Origin: Solanum dulcamara
Taxonomy: Eukaryota > Streptophyta > Magnoliopsida > Solanales > Solanaceae
Assembly (NCBI RefSeq): GCF_947179165.1
Contig: NC_077248.1
Coordinates: 65,907,232 to 65,971,231, forward strand
Direction: 5' to 3'
DNA length: 64,000 nucleotides
A model generated the notes under the pieces. That model had not been told where the DNA came from, made no database searches, and saw nothing but the letters and a program-made list of their open reading frames with translations. Below are positions 37,801 to 49,500 of the stretch, one piece after another. The translations under genes were made by a program, and so were the position numbers. The number at the start of each line of letters is the position of its first letter. The stretch's first letter is position 1.

Positions 37801-39470
37801 ACACACGAAAAATAAGAAAATTGCCTAATTATGCATGTGCAGCCCATAAATGCTATTAATACGTCGTGGTTCATGTTGAGGCTACATGTACTTGTCCTCC
37901 GAGTACTTACGAAGGTTAATATAAAGGTTTCAAAAAAATTGACCGAAATTCATATCACCAAAATATTCATAGGTTAAAACACACGCAAAATGAGAAAATC
38001 GCATAATTCAGCTTGTGCAACCCCTAAATGTTATGAATACATCATGAATCGTGCCGAGGCTACACTACTTCTCCCAGAGTACTTACGTAGGGTCCCACAA
38101 AGGTTTCATAAAATATTATTGAAAGCCATAGTACCAAAATATTAATGGGCTAACCCACATGAAAAATGAGAAAATCGCATAATTCTATTTGTGCGGCCCC
38201 TAAATGCTATGAATATGCCATGAATTATGTCAAGGCTAATGTACTTTTCCCCCGAATACTTACATAGGATCCATAAAAGTTTCAAAAATTTTTGACCAAA
38301 AGTCATATCACCAAAATAATCATGTGCTAACATACACGAAAAATGAGAAATTTGCATAATTTTGCTTGTGCACCATTAAATGCTATGAATACAGCGTGGA
38401 TCGTTCAAAGGCTACACTTTCTGCTCCCCGGATACTTATGGAGCTTCCCATAAAGGTTTCATAAAAAATTGATCGAAAGTCATATTACCAAAATATTCAT
38501 GAGCTAACACACATGAAAAATGAGAAATATCATAATTCCGCTAGTGTGGTTCGTAAATGCTATGAATACGTCATGGATCGTTCTGAGGCTAGGGTCCTAT
38601 AAAGATTTCAAGAAAAAATTGATCAAAAGTCGTATCACCAAAATATTCATGAGTTGACACATACACAAAATGAAATAATCACCTAATTCCGCTTGTGCGA
38701 TCCCTAAATGCTATGATTATTCTGTGAATCGTGCCGAGGCTACACATACCAATTTTTTGGGTATTTACGGAGGGTCCCATAAAGGTTTTCAAAAAAATTT
38801 TGACCAAAAGTCATATCACCAAAATATTCATACGCTGACACACACGAAAAATGAAAATCGCCTAATTCTGCTTGTGCGACCTTTAAATGCTATGAATACG
38901 TTGTGGATTATGTCGAGGCTACGCGTACTGCTCCCCTGGATACATACGGAGGGTCCCATAAATGTTTCAAAAAAATTAACCGAAATCTATATCACCAAAA
39001 TATTCATGGGCTAATAAATACGAAAAATAAAAAAATCGCCTACTTTCGCTTGTGCTATGAATACGCCGTGTATCATGCCGAGGCTACACATACGGCTCCT
39101 CCGGGTACTTACGGAGGTTCCCATAAAGGTTTCACAAAAAAAATTGACTGAAAGGCATATCACAAATTATTCATGGGCTAACTCACATGAAAAATGCGAA
39201 AATTGTCTAATTTCACTTATGTTGCCCCTAAATGCTATAAATACACCGTGGATCGTATTGTGGCTACACATACTATTCACCCAGGTACATATGGAGGGTC
39301 CCATAAAGGTTTCAAAAAAAGTTGACCGAAAGTCATATCACCAAAATATTCATGCGTTAGCACATACGAAAAATGAGAAAATCGTTTGATTCCACTTGTG
39401 TGGCTCCTAATGTTTTGAATGCGCCTCGATCATGCTGAGGCTACACGTATTTCTCTCCCGGGTACTTAAG

Positions 39471-40937
39471 AACTTTTTATGTTCTTCAAACACTCTCAAA
39501 ACTAAAAAAAAGCTTAAAAGCCAAAATCCACTTAAAATAAGCCAATTCAAACACCACTTAGAATATTTTTCTTTCTCTCAACTCTTTCTATTCACTATAC
39601 TAACATCACTACACAGTACAATATTTTTCCGTACTTCTCATAATTCTTATACTATTAAAAACAAAACACCACTATTTACAGGTTAGATTAGATACCAAAC
39701 TAGTGAGACCATGATATTGTAGAACATGTGATGGGTTAAAATTTTAAAGTCTTAGTGGGGTATTTAAGGGTAGTTTGGTTGAGAATAAGTTATTTCATAA
39801 TCAATTATTTTGAGATAAGTTATCATTTGATAAATTATTTCATTCTGTGTATAAGATAACTTATTTCATTATTATTATATAAATGATGAGATAAATAATT
39901 CAAGAATTATCTAATATCTCAAATCAAATGCAGGATAAAATAATCAGGCATTTTATCATAAGATTATTATACCTCACACCAAATGAGTCATTAATGCTAG
40001 ATCATGTCATAAGTTACACCACCACGTTATTGTCATTTTATGGCCACTAACATGACAAAACATATGCACTTTAATATTGTAACTTTAAATTTTGTGTCCA
40101 CCTTTGAGCATTTATTTCTAAATTTGAATTTTTAGACGTGAAAGAATGAAGTCAACTTTGATACAGAATGTTTTATTTTCAAAGTAAGATTTCTAAAACA
40201 AATTTGAGTTACTCGAGTCCAAAATAAGTATTGAATAAGAAATAAAAAATCAAAAAGAAAGAAGAAGAACTTTCATTACATCTTCCACCCTCTGAAGAGC
40301 ATGTAGAGCCGGTTTGAACTAGCTTATTTGAGGCGTTTTTAAGTCAAAATAATTTTTAAGCATTTTTACAGTATGTGAGTCAGATAAAAAAATATTTTAA
40401 AGTCAAAATAGCTTTTAAGCATTTCTACATAGATGTTCATTTTTTTTTTGGCCAATTTATCTTTAGTTAGGTGATTTATAGCCACGTAAATATCTATGAC
40501 TTCTTTTAGACCACAAATTTCAAAACACTTACTTAATCTCATGCACGACTAATGGCCTCAGATCAGAATTAAGCTTAACTAAACTCAATAAACTGCTAAG
40601 AGAACTCTTACTCGTATTTTACCATTTCTTTGAAACTGTCTACTCATAGCATAATGCAGGTGTCCGATTATAGTTCGAATCGTTACCACAAGACATAGAG
40701 GAAGAGGTCACTAGCATTAATACAGTGTCTGAGAACAAATTCACGCTCTTCTTATTAAAATATGTTACCTTCTTTAATTATATGCATTACTCACCAATAA
40801 ACCATTAAGCATATTTGTTTCAATTCAGATTGATGCGTATAATAACAACAAAAGCCGTCATATTTATATAATCAACTTAACTATCTAATAAACTTTCGAG
40901 AACAATCGTAAAAGTCTTTCCAAAATTCAAATCGAAA
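39471..40937. other. intergenic stretch right of the satellite, with MITE-like pieces
   Basis: The satellite ends at about 39470 after GGGTACTTAAG. A foldback candidate at about 39765-39990 (GTAGTTTGGTTGAGAATAAG to CACACCAAATGAG) and a Stowaway-type internal piece at about 40480-40545 (ATATCTATGACTTC and ACCACAAATTTCAAAA) are present. From about 40790 the sequence is related to the two duplicated segments further right. No gene is seen. Confidence 0.45.
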
Positions 40938-40985
40938 GTGTCAACTTCATCACTATGCTTTCAACATATATGTATATATAAGCAT

Positions 40986-41177
40986 ATGAAAAACAACAAA
41001 GGAAGAAACCCAAGATCTGTGATGAGTTCTGTCGTCCGGAGGGCCTCTACTTCCGGCATGTCTCGCGTCACGCGCCACCTATTCTCATCGGAGTCCACCT
41101 TCGCACCGGAGAGGAAACTTGCAATTTTGGGAGCAACCGGAGGAATCGGCCCTCTTTCTTTTTCAAATTTTATTTAA
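40986..41177 (+). pseudogene. truncated 5' fragment of an NAD-malate dehydrogenase gene
   Basis: From the ATG at 41022 the frame reads MSSVVRRASTSGMSRVTRHL, then FSSESTFAPERKLAILGATGGIG, which matches the N-terminus of plant mitochondrial-type malate dehydrogenase: a basic Ser-rich presequence, APERK, and the NAD-binding glycine motif GAxGGIG. Homology stops directly after GGIG (family sequence continues with QPL). After PLSFSNFI the frame meets a stop at 41175-41177. An earlier in-frame ATG at 40986 adds 12 residues. No other MDH exon is found in the window, so this cannot encode an enzyme of ~340 aa. It may still make a short presequence-only peptide. Confidence 0.72.
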
Positions 41178-41339
41178 ACACTCGGAATATGACTTGTTCT
41201 GATTGAACACATATGAAATTATGATAAATTATTCCCGTTAGACACTTTCTGTTCGAATTTTAAATTTTCACGTGCTCAGTACATAAATAAGTTAATTATT
41301 TAAAATATATCACATTCTTTAATTAGACATATTAGTCTT

Positions 41340-42905
41340 AATAAGCCATTAAACCTCAAGTTTGTTTTAATTGACGGCTAATATGTACTCTCCATTTTGC
41401 ATTATTTTGTTGTTGTTATTTCTCCCATATTTGTGTCCCCTTTTCAAACTGTTCGGTAGACTTTATTCAAGCTGAGAGTTTATCGAAAATAGTCTCTCTA
41501 TTTCTATAAGATATGAGTAAGGTTTTACCTACACCCTACCTCTCCCTAGATCTCAGTTATAGGATTACACTTAATATGTTGTTATTAACGAATTTTACAT
41601 GATTAACTTAACTATCTGATAGAGATTTAAAAACACGTTTAATTATTTTTTTTTAAAATTTGAATCGAAATGTCAGCTTCATCACCATGCTTTCAATATG
41701 TATATAAGCACGTGAAAAGAAACAACAAAAATCCCACTTATTGCTCACTCTTCAAACGATTCTCCATATTTTCCAAATGACTCCATCCATGTTGGGTTCT
41801 ATTGTCTGAATCTTTTATAGTTTTACCCTCGAGGGTCGTTGATTTATGGGATAAAATGGTATATCGCAGGATTATATTAACCGTGCGATAAGGAAGTCGA
41901 AGTTTTTCAACGAGAACATAAGGAAATGTTACTACCATTTTTGGATGCATTAAATTTAGCTCTTCCAAAGCAAAGTAGGGTTTAGATATATACACACAAC
42001 ATTTTTCAAGAATAATGACGGGCAAACATGTGACTTAAGACATGTCTCCATTGTATTCATTCAATAAAATAGACATGTCTCTGAAGATGCAGACCACATG
42101 TACTTGTTGAAATGTAAGATAACACCTTAGAGACTCATATGAGACAAAACAAATAACATATATCCCAGTGTAATCCACATGTGATCAAGTCTGGAAGGGT
42201 AGTATGTACACATACCTTACTCTCCTACCATGAAAGGTAGAGAGACTATTTCATATAGACCCTTGACTCATATGAGACGGATCCTAAAAATAATGACGAT
42301 ATAGCAATTATTTATTTCATCATGCAAGATACTACGATATGCAAAATAAATGACCAACTCCACAGGGACAAGCAATCGAGAAGGCATCGAAAGAAATAGA
42401 GTTAAAACATGAGTTGAACACTCAACTCCACAAGGACATTGCATGACATGAAATGGCAGGACTACTCTCCTAAGTTGCTTGGACTCTTTAAAAATGTCGA
42501 TGAATACGTGTTAGATTCTCCAAAAATAGTGTACTTTTTAAAGATCCGACACAAATACGACAATATTTTTAGAATCCGAACAACATAGCTTGTAAGAAAA
42601 TATTGTTTTATCAAAATCCAGAATCATATCAACTCTTATCTACCTACTGAAAAGTTAATGTGACATACAAACTGTCTCCTTTGTAATCATTCAACCAAAT
42701 AGACATGTCTCATCAAATAGACAGGTACTCAAACAACTTGGCTATTTTACAACACTATATTTCTCCAAAAACTAAAAGAGTCTTGTAAAAATGAAAGATT
42801 TGTTTATGCCCTCCGAGTAACACTTCATGAGTCAAACTTGAAGTTCTGAATCAACACATGCCTGAAGAAGATTTCCTGCAAAACAAGAAAACAACACTTC
42901 ATGAG
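41340..42905. repeat. segmental duplication, copy A
   Basis: Collinear with copy B at 42950-44275. Shared landmarks in order are TAAGCCATTAAACCTCAAGT (GCCGTTAAACC in B), AAACACGTTTAATT, TGTCAGCTTCATCAC, TTCTCCATATT, CTCATATGAGACGGATAC-type, CATTGCATGAC followed by TGAAATGGCAGGACTACTC, a foldback element (42472-42593), and ATCAACACATGCCTGAAGAA. TS SINE remnants lie at about 41460-41590 and 42160-42270. A weaker third copy of the first part lies at 40790-41000, upstream of the MDH fragment. A 95-codon minus-strand frame (41738-42025) has no recognisable product. Confidence 0.82.
42472..42593. mobile_element. foldback element (GTTGCTCGGACTC family), copy A
   Basis: Left end AAGTTGCTTGGACTCTTTAA and right end AATCCGAACAACATAGCTT form an imperfect inverted repeat. 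It belongs to the same family as 18277-18391. A counterpart at 43780-43905 sits at the same place in copy B, so the element was there before the duplication. Confidence 0.65.
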
Positions 42906-43410
42906 TCAAATGTTCTTATTATTTTTTTTATTTGAATTTTGATACCCGCCCCCTAAATAAGCCGTTAAACCTCAAGTTTGTTTCAAATGAGGGTTAATAT
43001 ATATGTACTCTCCATTTCGCATTATTTTATTGTTGTTATTGCTCTCATATCTGTATTTCATTTTTCAAACTATTTGACAGACTTTATTTAAGCTATTGGA
43101 AATGTCCTCTGTATCTTTAGGGGGTAAGAATAATGTCTGCATACACTCTATCCTCTTCAAAGTCCACTTATAAAATTACACTAAGTATTTTACATTGTTG
43201 TTGTTATATTTTATAGTATAATAAACTTAACTACCTGATAAAGACTTTTGAAAACACGTTTAATTTTTTTTTTGGTCAAAATTTGAACCGAAATGTCAGC
43301 TTCATCACTATGCTTTCAATATGTATATATGCACGTAAAAAACAACAACAAAAATCCCATTTACTTCTCCCATCCAAAATTCTCCATATTGTTCTAGTGC
43401 AATCAAATAG

Positions 43411-43597
43411 CAGCGGATCCAGAATTTCAACTAAGGAATGTCAAAATTTTAAAAAGTAAAATCGCGTAGAAGTCAAGAGGTGTCAATATATAATATATAT
43501 ACATTAAAAAAATATTTTTACCTAGCTAAATAGTATAATTTTTCCACGAAGGAGTGTCAACCGACCCTCAAGTGTATGTGGCTCCGCCACTGCAGTC
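43411..43597. mobile_element. MITE with GGCGGATCCA-type ends
   Basis: Left end GCAGCGGATCCAGAATTTC and right end GTGGCTCCGCCACTGC form a diverged terminal inverted repeat. Flanks AATCAAATA and AGTCAAATG agree in 7 of 9 positions, consistent with a 9-bp target duplication. The body has the AGAAGTCAAGAGGTGTCAA and CCCTCAAGTGTATGTGG blocks common in Solanaceae. A related right end lies at about 58621-58694. Confidence 0.7.
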
Positions 43598-43779
43598 AAA
43601 TGTCACATAGACGCCTTGAAAGGTAGAGAGTATTTTATATAGACCTTGACTCATATGAGACGGATACTAAGAAATAATGACGATGTAGCAATTTATATAT
43701 TTCATCATACAACCGAGAAGGCATCAAAAGAAAACTCCACTTGGACATTGCATGACCTGAAATGGCAGGACTACTCAGC

Positions 43780-43905
43780 TAGGTTGCTCAGACTCATCAA
43801 AAAAATATTGATGAATTTATGTCCGATCCTCTAAAAATAGTGTATTCTTTAAAGATCCAACACAAATGTCGCAACATTTTGGAGAGTTCAAAGCAACATT
43901 TTTGA
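43780..43905. mobile_element. foldback element (GTTGCTCGGACTC family), copy B
   Basis: AGGTTGCTCAGACTCATCAA on the left and GGAGAGTTCAAAGCAACATT on the right form the inverted arms. Orthologous in position to 42472-42593 within the segmental duplication. Confidence 0.62.
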
Positions 43906-45028
43906 AGAGTCCTATCATAACTGCACTTATTCTTTGTACACCTAGGGAAGTTGCAGGACCTCACACCATCATGCATAGTAGCTCTAACAACATTATAAAA
44001 TCCCAACATAAAATTTTTTATGCACCAAACTGGTCAAGAAACTTGGCTATTTTACAACATCTATATTTCTCCAATGTATCCAATGGAATTTAGAATTCAG
44101 TTCCAAAAACTAAGAGAGTTTTGTATAGATATAAGATCAAGTAACTAAATGATGGTAAAAATGAAAGATTTGTTTATGCCCTCCCAGTAACACTTCATGA
44201 ATCAAACTTGAAGTTCTGAATCAACACATGCCTGAAAAAGATTTCCTGCAAAACAAGAAAAGAACGCTTCATAGACTGACAGAGGAGGGGGAGGAAGTGA
44301 ATGTTAAAGATAGAAAATCGTATAACGAAAACATTTTCTGGAAATGGTTCAAAGTCTTCAGCTTTTCGTATATGTTAAAATTGGAAATAACAGAGTTCAT
44401 AACAACCGAACAATCAGGAAGAATCCAGTAAAATACTAAATGTGCATAAAGAAAGTAAAGATGAGATTTTCCATTCTAACTGAACATTAAGTGCAATGAG
44501 ACTGCCAATAAGAAGGTAAACAGAAACAAGAGATTGTTTTGAAATCAAAATGAAAATATCTCCAAAAACTGCAACAACAACACTACATTTTCCTTTAACT
44601 AACAATTGGAAAATCTCATTCTGAAAACTCTATTGTTTTATGTTATGTCTTTGAATAATACAATTTCTATTTATAAACAGCTTTACTATTTCTGATTCCT
44701 CAACCATCTTTATGAAAATAGTTCAAACTAGGAATCAAATGAGCCAAAAAGTATCAATGCTCAAGTCATAGATTCGATCACAGGAAGAAATGGAGAAATC
44801 CAGGACATAATGAACATACTTGAAAGCATATTAGCTAATGAGCATCCACTTACGTCAAATATCCTTTCACATCCTAGGCCCTTCACATGAAGAGGAACTG
44901 TCGCTAGCTATTAGAATCTGCAAACATAAACAAATGAAATTACAGACCAGCTTATTAGTTATTACTGCCTGCTAAAGTAAATACATGGATGCAGAGTAGC
45001 AACAGAATGAACCGTAATCTTTTTTTCA

Positions 45029-46584
45029 TCAGTTGACTGAATGGTTATTACCACTAGAGGATGATCCTGAATCACTGCTGGAACTGCTTGCATTATCCTC
45101 CTGTTTCTCACCTTGTACATGGGTAGAAGAAGCCCTAGTATGCATTTCACCTACTCACATAAAGCAAAGAGACACGAGGTATGATAAATATTTTCTAACT
45201 CAGACAATGATTCATCATAGAAAAGGACTTACCAGTTCTACTTTCTTTCAATGGCACAGCAGCAGCAACCATTGGGCCCGAAATCTACAAAATGAAGTTT
45301 AGATAGCTAACCAGGTATTTGAAAGCAGAGAGAAATATATACGTATGAGGATAGAAACTCACTGTAATGGGAGCATTCCAAGCAGCTTCAGGTTTCCTCT
45401 TGCTGTTGCTACTCTTCCTGTAATTTGTCATAAACCTATCCAGCTCCCACAGAGTTTCTGCATCAACACTGTCTATGTCTAGTTCAAGCTCCTCGTTATT
45501 CTGCTTAAATGTTGCGCCCCCCCTTTTTAATGATCTCAGCAACTGCAACAAGCTTTTCTGGAGGTAAATTCTCAAGGTCCCTAGTGAGTTTCTGTGTTTC
45601 TTCAAGCGTCATGTCCCTCTTATTCGGATCCTTAGCTTTAGGTTTTATCGGAACTGATGTCCTACCAACATGAGAGGGCTTCTTCCTAGTCTCAATTTTG
45701 TTAGTCTTTGCTATTCTATTGATTTCAGAAGGTAGTCTGTCCATCCCAAGAAGGTACTCGGAGTTATTGTAATAGTTATTCACCTTTGGGATCCTCTTCT
45801 CCCTCTCTACAAATCCACCACTTACCATGGGGTTATAATTTGCAATAGGTGGGAGACTAGGTGGACGAAATGGAGTTGGTAGATTAGGACGCACTAAAGG
45901 CAAACGATTGATGAAATCATTAGTAAATGTAAATCGTGGATACCTACAAGAGATACTTCCACGAGCAGGTACTAAAACAATACTACGATTGTTCTTAGCA
46001 TTGTCAACTAAAGTCAAATTAAGCTTCTCCTTCGCTTCAATCTTCTTGACCAAACTCCTAACATGATCAAGCTCGCCCTCTAACGACCTCCTATGATTTC
46101 TAATTTCAACTGTCGACCTCGCCTCCTTTAAACTAATCCTAACTCTATCGTCAACTCTAGTAATCATCGGTTTAACAAACCGATTAGCCACCTCATCTTT
46201 CACATTAGGCTGGCTACCACCACCATCTCCTCCCCTTACAACCACAGCCCTACCACAGCTACCCTCCTGTATTTCCACACCGCCGCCACCACCACCACCA
46301 CCATCTCCTCCACTTACAACCACAGCCCTACCACAGCTGCCCTCCTGTATTTCCACATCGCCGCCGCCACCACCACCCCCGTCTCCTCCACTGACAACCA
46401 CATCCCCACCAAAGCTACCCTCCCGCATTTCCACAGCATGGTCTCCTCCATTTACAACCACAGCCCCACCACTGCTACCTACCACACCGCCGTCGGGTAC
46501 ATTTCCCGAGGTGGAATTCGCAATCAAAACATCCTCACTTTTACGGTTTCTCCGGCTAAAAACTTTACCGTAGAAACGATCCAT
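45029..46584 (-). CDS. GTE/BET-type transcription regulator lacking the bromodomain, frameshifted in the NET domain
   Basis: Exons in transcript order are 46584-45363, 45284-45233 and 45150-45029, with GT-AG sites and consistent phase if one base is discounted. The product follows plant GTE proteins: an N-terminal coiled region (LEGELDHVRSLVKKIEAKEK), RIPKVNNYYNNSEYLL, PIKPKAKDPNKRDMTLEETQ, the NET domain (LENLPPEKLVAVAEIIKK, then ELELDIDSVDAETLWELDRF), and a Ser-rich end (ASSSSSDSGSSSS). In family members the acetyl-lysine-binding bromodomain sits between NSEYLL and the KPKAKDP block. Here only ~30 residues separate them, so it is absent. A G7 run (45517-45523) shifts the frame after EIIKKGG and leads to an early stop at 45505. 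One G fewer would restore the family reading. Residues ~70-150 contain three Gly-rich repeats. The introns show it is not a retrocopy. Without a bromodomain it cannot read acetylated histones, but NET could still bind partners. Confidence 0.8.
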
Positions 46585-49500
46585 CTCAAAAACTGTAAAA
46601 TCAAAAACCCAAAAACTCTCAATTTTTCAGGAAAAAATCTCTAACCCCTAAAACCTGAAAATCGAATGAAATGCAGATTAATAAATCGAAAAACTTACCC
46701 AAAAAAAGAAGAAGAGAAGAATCGGAAATGAGCGGAGAAGATTATCAGCGAAGAAACCTAGAAAAAGGTTTATCCAAATTTTGGGGCAAACTTTTTCGGG
46801 TTTTTGAGATTTTGAGAGTTTTTAAGATGAAGTGATCGGAGAAGATGATCGGAGGCGGGAACTCGCCTGAATTTTTTATTATTTTTTTGTAATAATAATA
46901 ATAATATTTTAATTGTTTATATAGTAAACATTTTCAGTCAACAGGTGATGACTTGGCAAGTTTGTACTTTTCTGACAGTGAAAGCTGGTTGGATTTTGTG
47001 TCCATTTCTAGATTTTTGTGCCGTTATACGTTTTTTTTTTTAGCTTTTGAAATTATGCTAAATATTTTTATAATTTTGATTTTGTTTGCGTCTGATTATA
47101 GATTTTAAAATTTTTTAATTTATTTGAAGTTGGAATATAAGATTATATGTTGCAACCTTCTTAAACATAATGAATGGAAATAGGTTTGCTAGCTCGACCT
47201 CTTAAACATAATATCGTTTTTAGTCTATTTTTTTATATATTTTTTGTACTATTAAAGCCAAATAAAAACTCTGAATATAGCGATATTGAAATATTTGAGA
47301 AGTAATTTTCTATTTCCTAACTCGATAAATTACATCCCTACCCCGATTGATATGTGTTAGTTTCACATGAAGAATGATGAGACTATCTGTCCTTTTATCT
47401 CAAGCCGATTGTAATAAAAGTAAAAAATTAGGTTAAGTGATCTATCATTATTTCTAAATTTCTATCGTAATTTTTTTTATATGGAATAAAATTATACTTG
47501 ATTATATGTTTTGCAAAGAAGAGATAGAAGAAAACACTTTATTTGAAATTTCTGAAGATGAAATTAAAAAAAAGGTTTGGAGCAGGGCATTTTTCACATT
47601 TGAAATCCGACTCCAAATTGGATTTAAATTTTTTTGGAACTAAACAATGAATTTGAAATAAAATAAATAACTAATCAAGAAAAAAGTGAATAATTCTCAT
47701 GGACAAACACTTAAGTTCATGTATTTTATAACTACCCAACAAAGGAGACGCCTCATATTCTCCTTCCTTAGGTATCAAATTTGATTCGAAGTAATTGCAT
47801 CATTTGGTCGATGATGATCTTATTAGTTTTGATGAATGAATTGAAATAAGTATTTTGAGTCGGGAATAATCACTTGTAATAAGGCAAAAATTGTGGAAAA
47901 GCCGATAAAAGAATGATCTACATACATTAAATCATCATGGTAGAGAAAAAAACCAACTACATGGAATCTCTCGTCGTCTACGTACCCTTACATTAAGATG
48001 TGTATTTAGTGAGGAAAGTGTATGATAAATGTACTATTTCAGTAGTGCAGTGTATATGTTTAATAGATACAATATAGTTAATAGATATATATAATTAATT
48101 AGTACTACCATAATTTTAGTTATTACGTAATTATGCAGAAAATACCATATATATATATGGAACTAAGTTGACAAGCAACCACATCATGAAGTTGATTTTC
48201 TAGTTATGCATTGTCATTATCATGATAGAGTGGTAATGGATTAAAATGTCAGCTAAATCTTACTTTACTTAAAACCCTAGCTAGTAGCTAGACTACTAGT
48301 GGAATGTCTATGTAATCAAGAAAGATAATTAGCTTTATAATATGCTCAAAAGGATCCTGTATCATGACTTTGAAAATTATAGGGGAATAAATAAATAAAT
48401 AAAATCAACCAAGGGCAATTAATCTCCTTGAATTAAATAATAAGAACTCTCTTTTTTTATATATGAAACATAAATTTTAAAATTGATGAATATTTGTGAG
48501 TATAACTCTGTTTATCTTTTAACATTTTGATCTATAGTTGATTTGTATATGGTATTTTGATTGTTATTTTATAAATAATTAAAATAAGTATAACTTATGA
48601 ATCAGTTTATATATTATTTTATAAAGAGTAAAAGATCGAATAACTAATTTTTAGATTACTATTAAAGTATTATCTACGTAATTCTAATCATCAATCAAAT
48701 CAAATGACCTCAAAGGGTATTTTGTAGTTTGTACTTTTGGCTCTTGGAATGTCATAACTACATACATACTTATATTGTTTAAATTTGTGTTTATCATTTT
48801 TGAATGGATAAAGAAAACCTTGTACTAGATTAGAATATTTTAGTTCTTTTTAGTAATTAACTTTTATCACCTTGGTTAAGATAACATATTTGTATATTTA
48901 ATTCCTCTTCTAGATTAGATTATTATTAACACATGATTTATTATCATGTTTTAATAATATTTTACCTTTCCAATCTATATTTCATAGGTGAGTTGTCATA
49001 TCTTTATATATTGTTTAGCTCATGTTTCTTAGAAGGCTAACTATATTAAGGGGTAAGGGGTTGTTTGGTTGCTGGTTAGGAAAATAATTATTTATGTATA
49101 AAACTAGCATAATTATAAATAATATGTTTGTTAGCCTTTTAGTTTCTTTATATAAAATTCAACATACCAAATTAGTACTTTGGTTATCATCTTACAATCC
49201 TATATATATAACTAAATTATGTATAAATTAAGAGTCAATTTATATCTTATTTTATGTAGGGTAGGTGAAATAATTTATACATGATTCACTAATCCACGTA
49301 AATAACTAATTCTTGTATCACTAATACATGCATATGTAACTCTAATAATCAATCAAATGACCCCAAAGGATATTTTGTATTTTTGGATTGTCATAAACTA
49401 TATATTGATTTTGTTTGTGGTCTATCTTTTTACTTAATCGAATCAGGCCAACCTCCTGATGAGCCGACATCTAAACTAGTACCTGGGCTGATCTGTCATG

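Larger units (their letters stand above)
19984..39470 (+). repeat. main satellite array, ~178-bp monomer, about 90 degenerate copies
   Basis: Monomers repeat with a spacing of about 170-182 bp. Shared blocks in order are TCACCAAAATATTCATGGGC, TAACACACACGAAAAATGAG, AAAATCGCCTAATT, CCGCTTGTGCGG, CCCCTAAATGCTATGAATAC, GTGGATCGTGCCGAGGCTAC, GGGTACTTACGGAGGGTCCC, and ATAAAGGTTT followed by GACCGAAAGTCATA. The first ~1 kb (19984-21060) is a subfamily with CATGTTGAGTGACCCCTAAA in place of the CCGCTTGTGCGG block. The array contains a filler at 21668-22080, a coding fragment at about 24060-24375, a solo LTR at 30800-33724 and a small inverted piece at 34762-34868. Many short open frames occur on both strands because the monomer has few stops. 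I do not regard them as genes. I cannot match the monomer to a named satellite. Confidence 0.93.
42950..44275. repeat. segmental duplication, copy B
   Basis: Second copy of the segment described at 41340-42905. It has the same order of landmarks but lacks some of A. It carries its own MITE insertion at 43411-43597, exactly after the shared TTCTCCATATT block, and a foldback element at 43780-43905. It ends with TGCCTGAAAAAGATTTCCTG at about 44230-44250. Neither copy contains a gene I recognise. Confidence 0.82.

Noticed and set aside
19984..39470. Dozens of 60-170 codon open frames on both strands with recurring peptide patterns such as KCYEYTMDHVEA and HFSCVLAHEYFGDM
   Set aside because: They are translations of the same ~178-bp satellite monomer, which has few stops and a length near a multiple of three. 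Starts and stops are not conserved between units, and both strands are equally open.
41738..42025. 95-codon minus-strand frame
   Set aside because: No recognisable motif. It spans duplicated non-coding sequence and is not preserved in copy B of the duplication.
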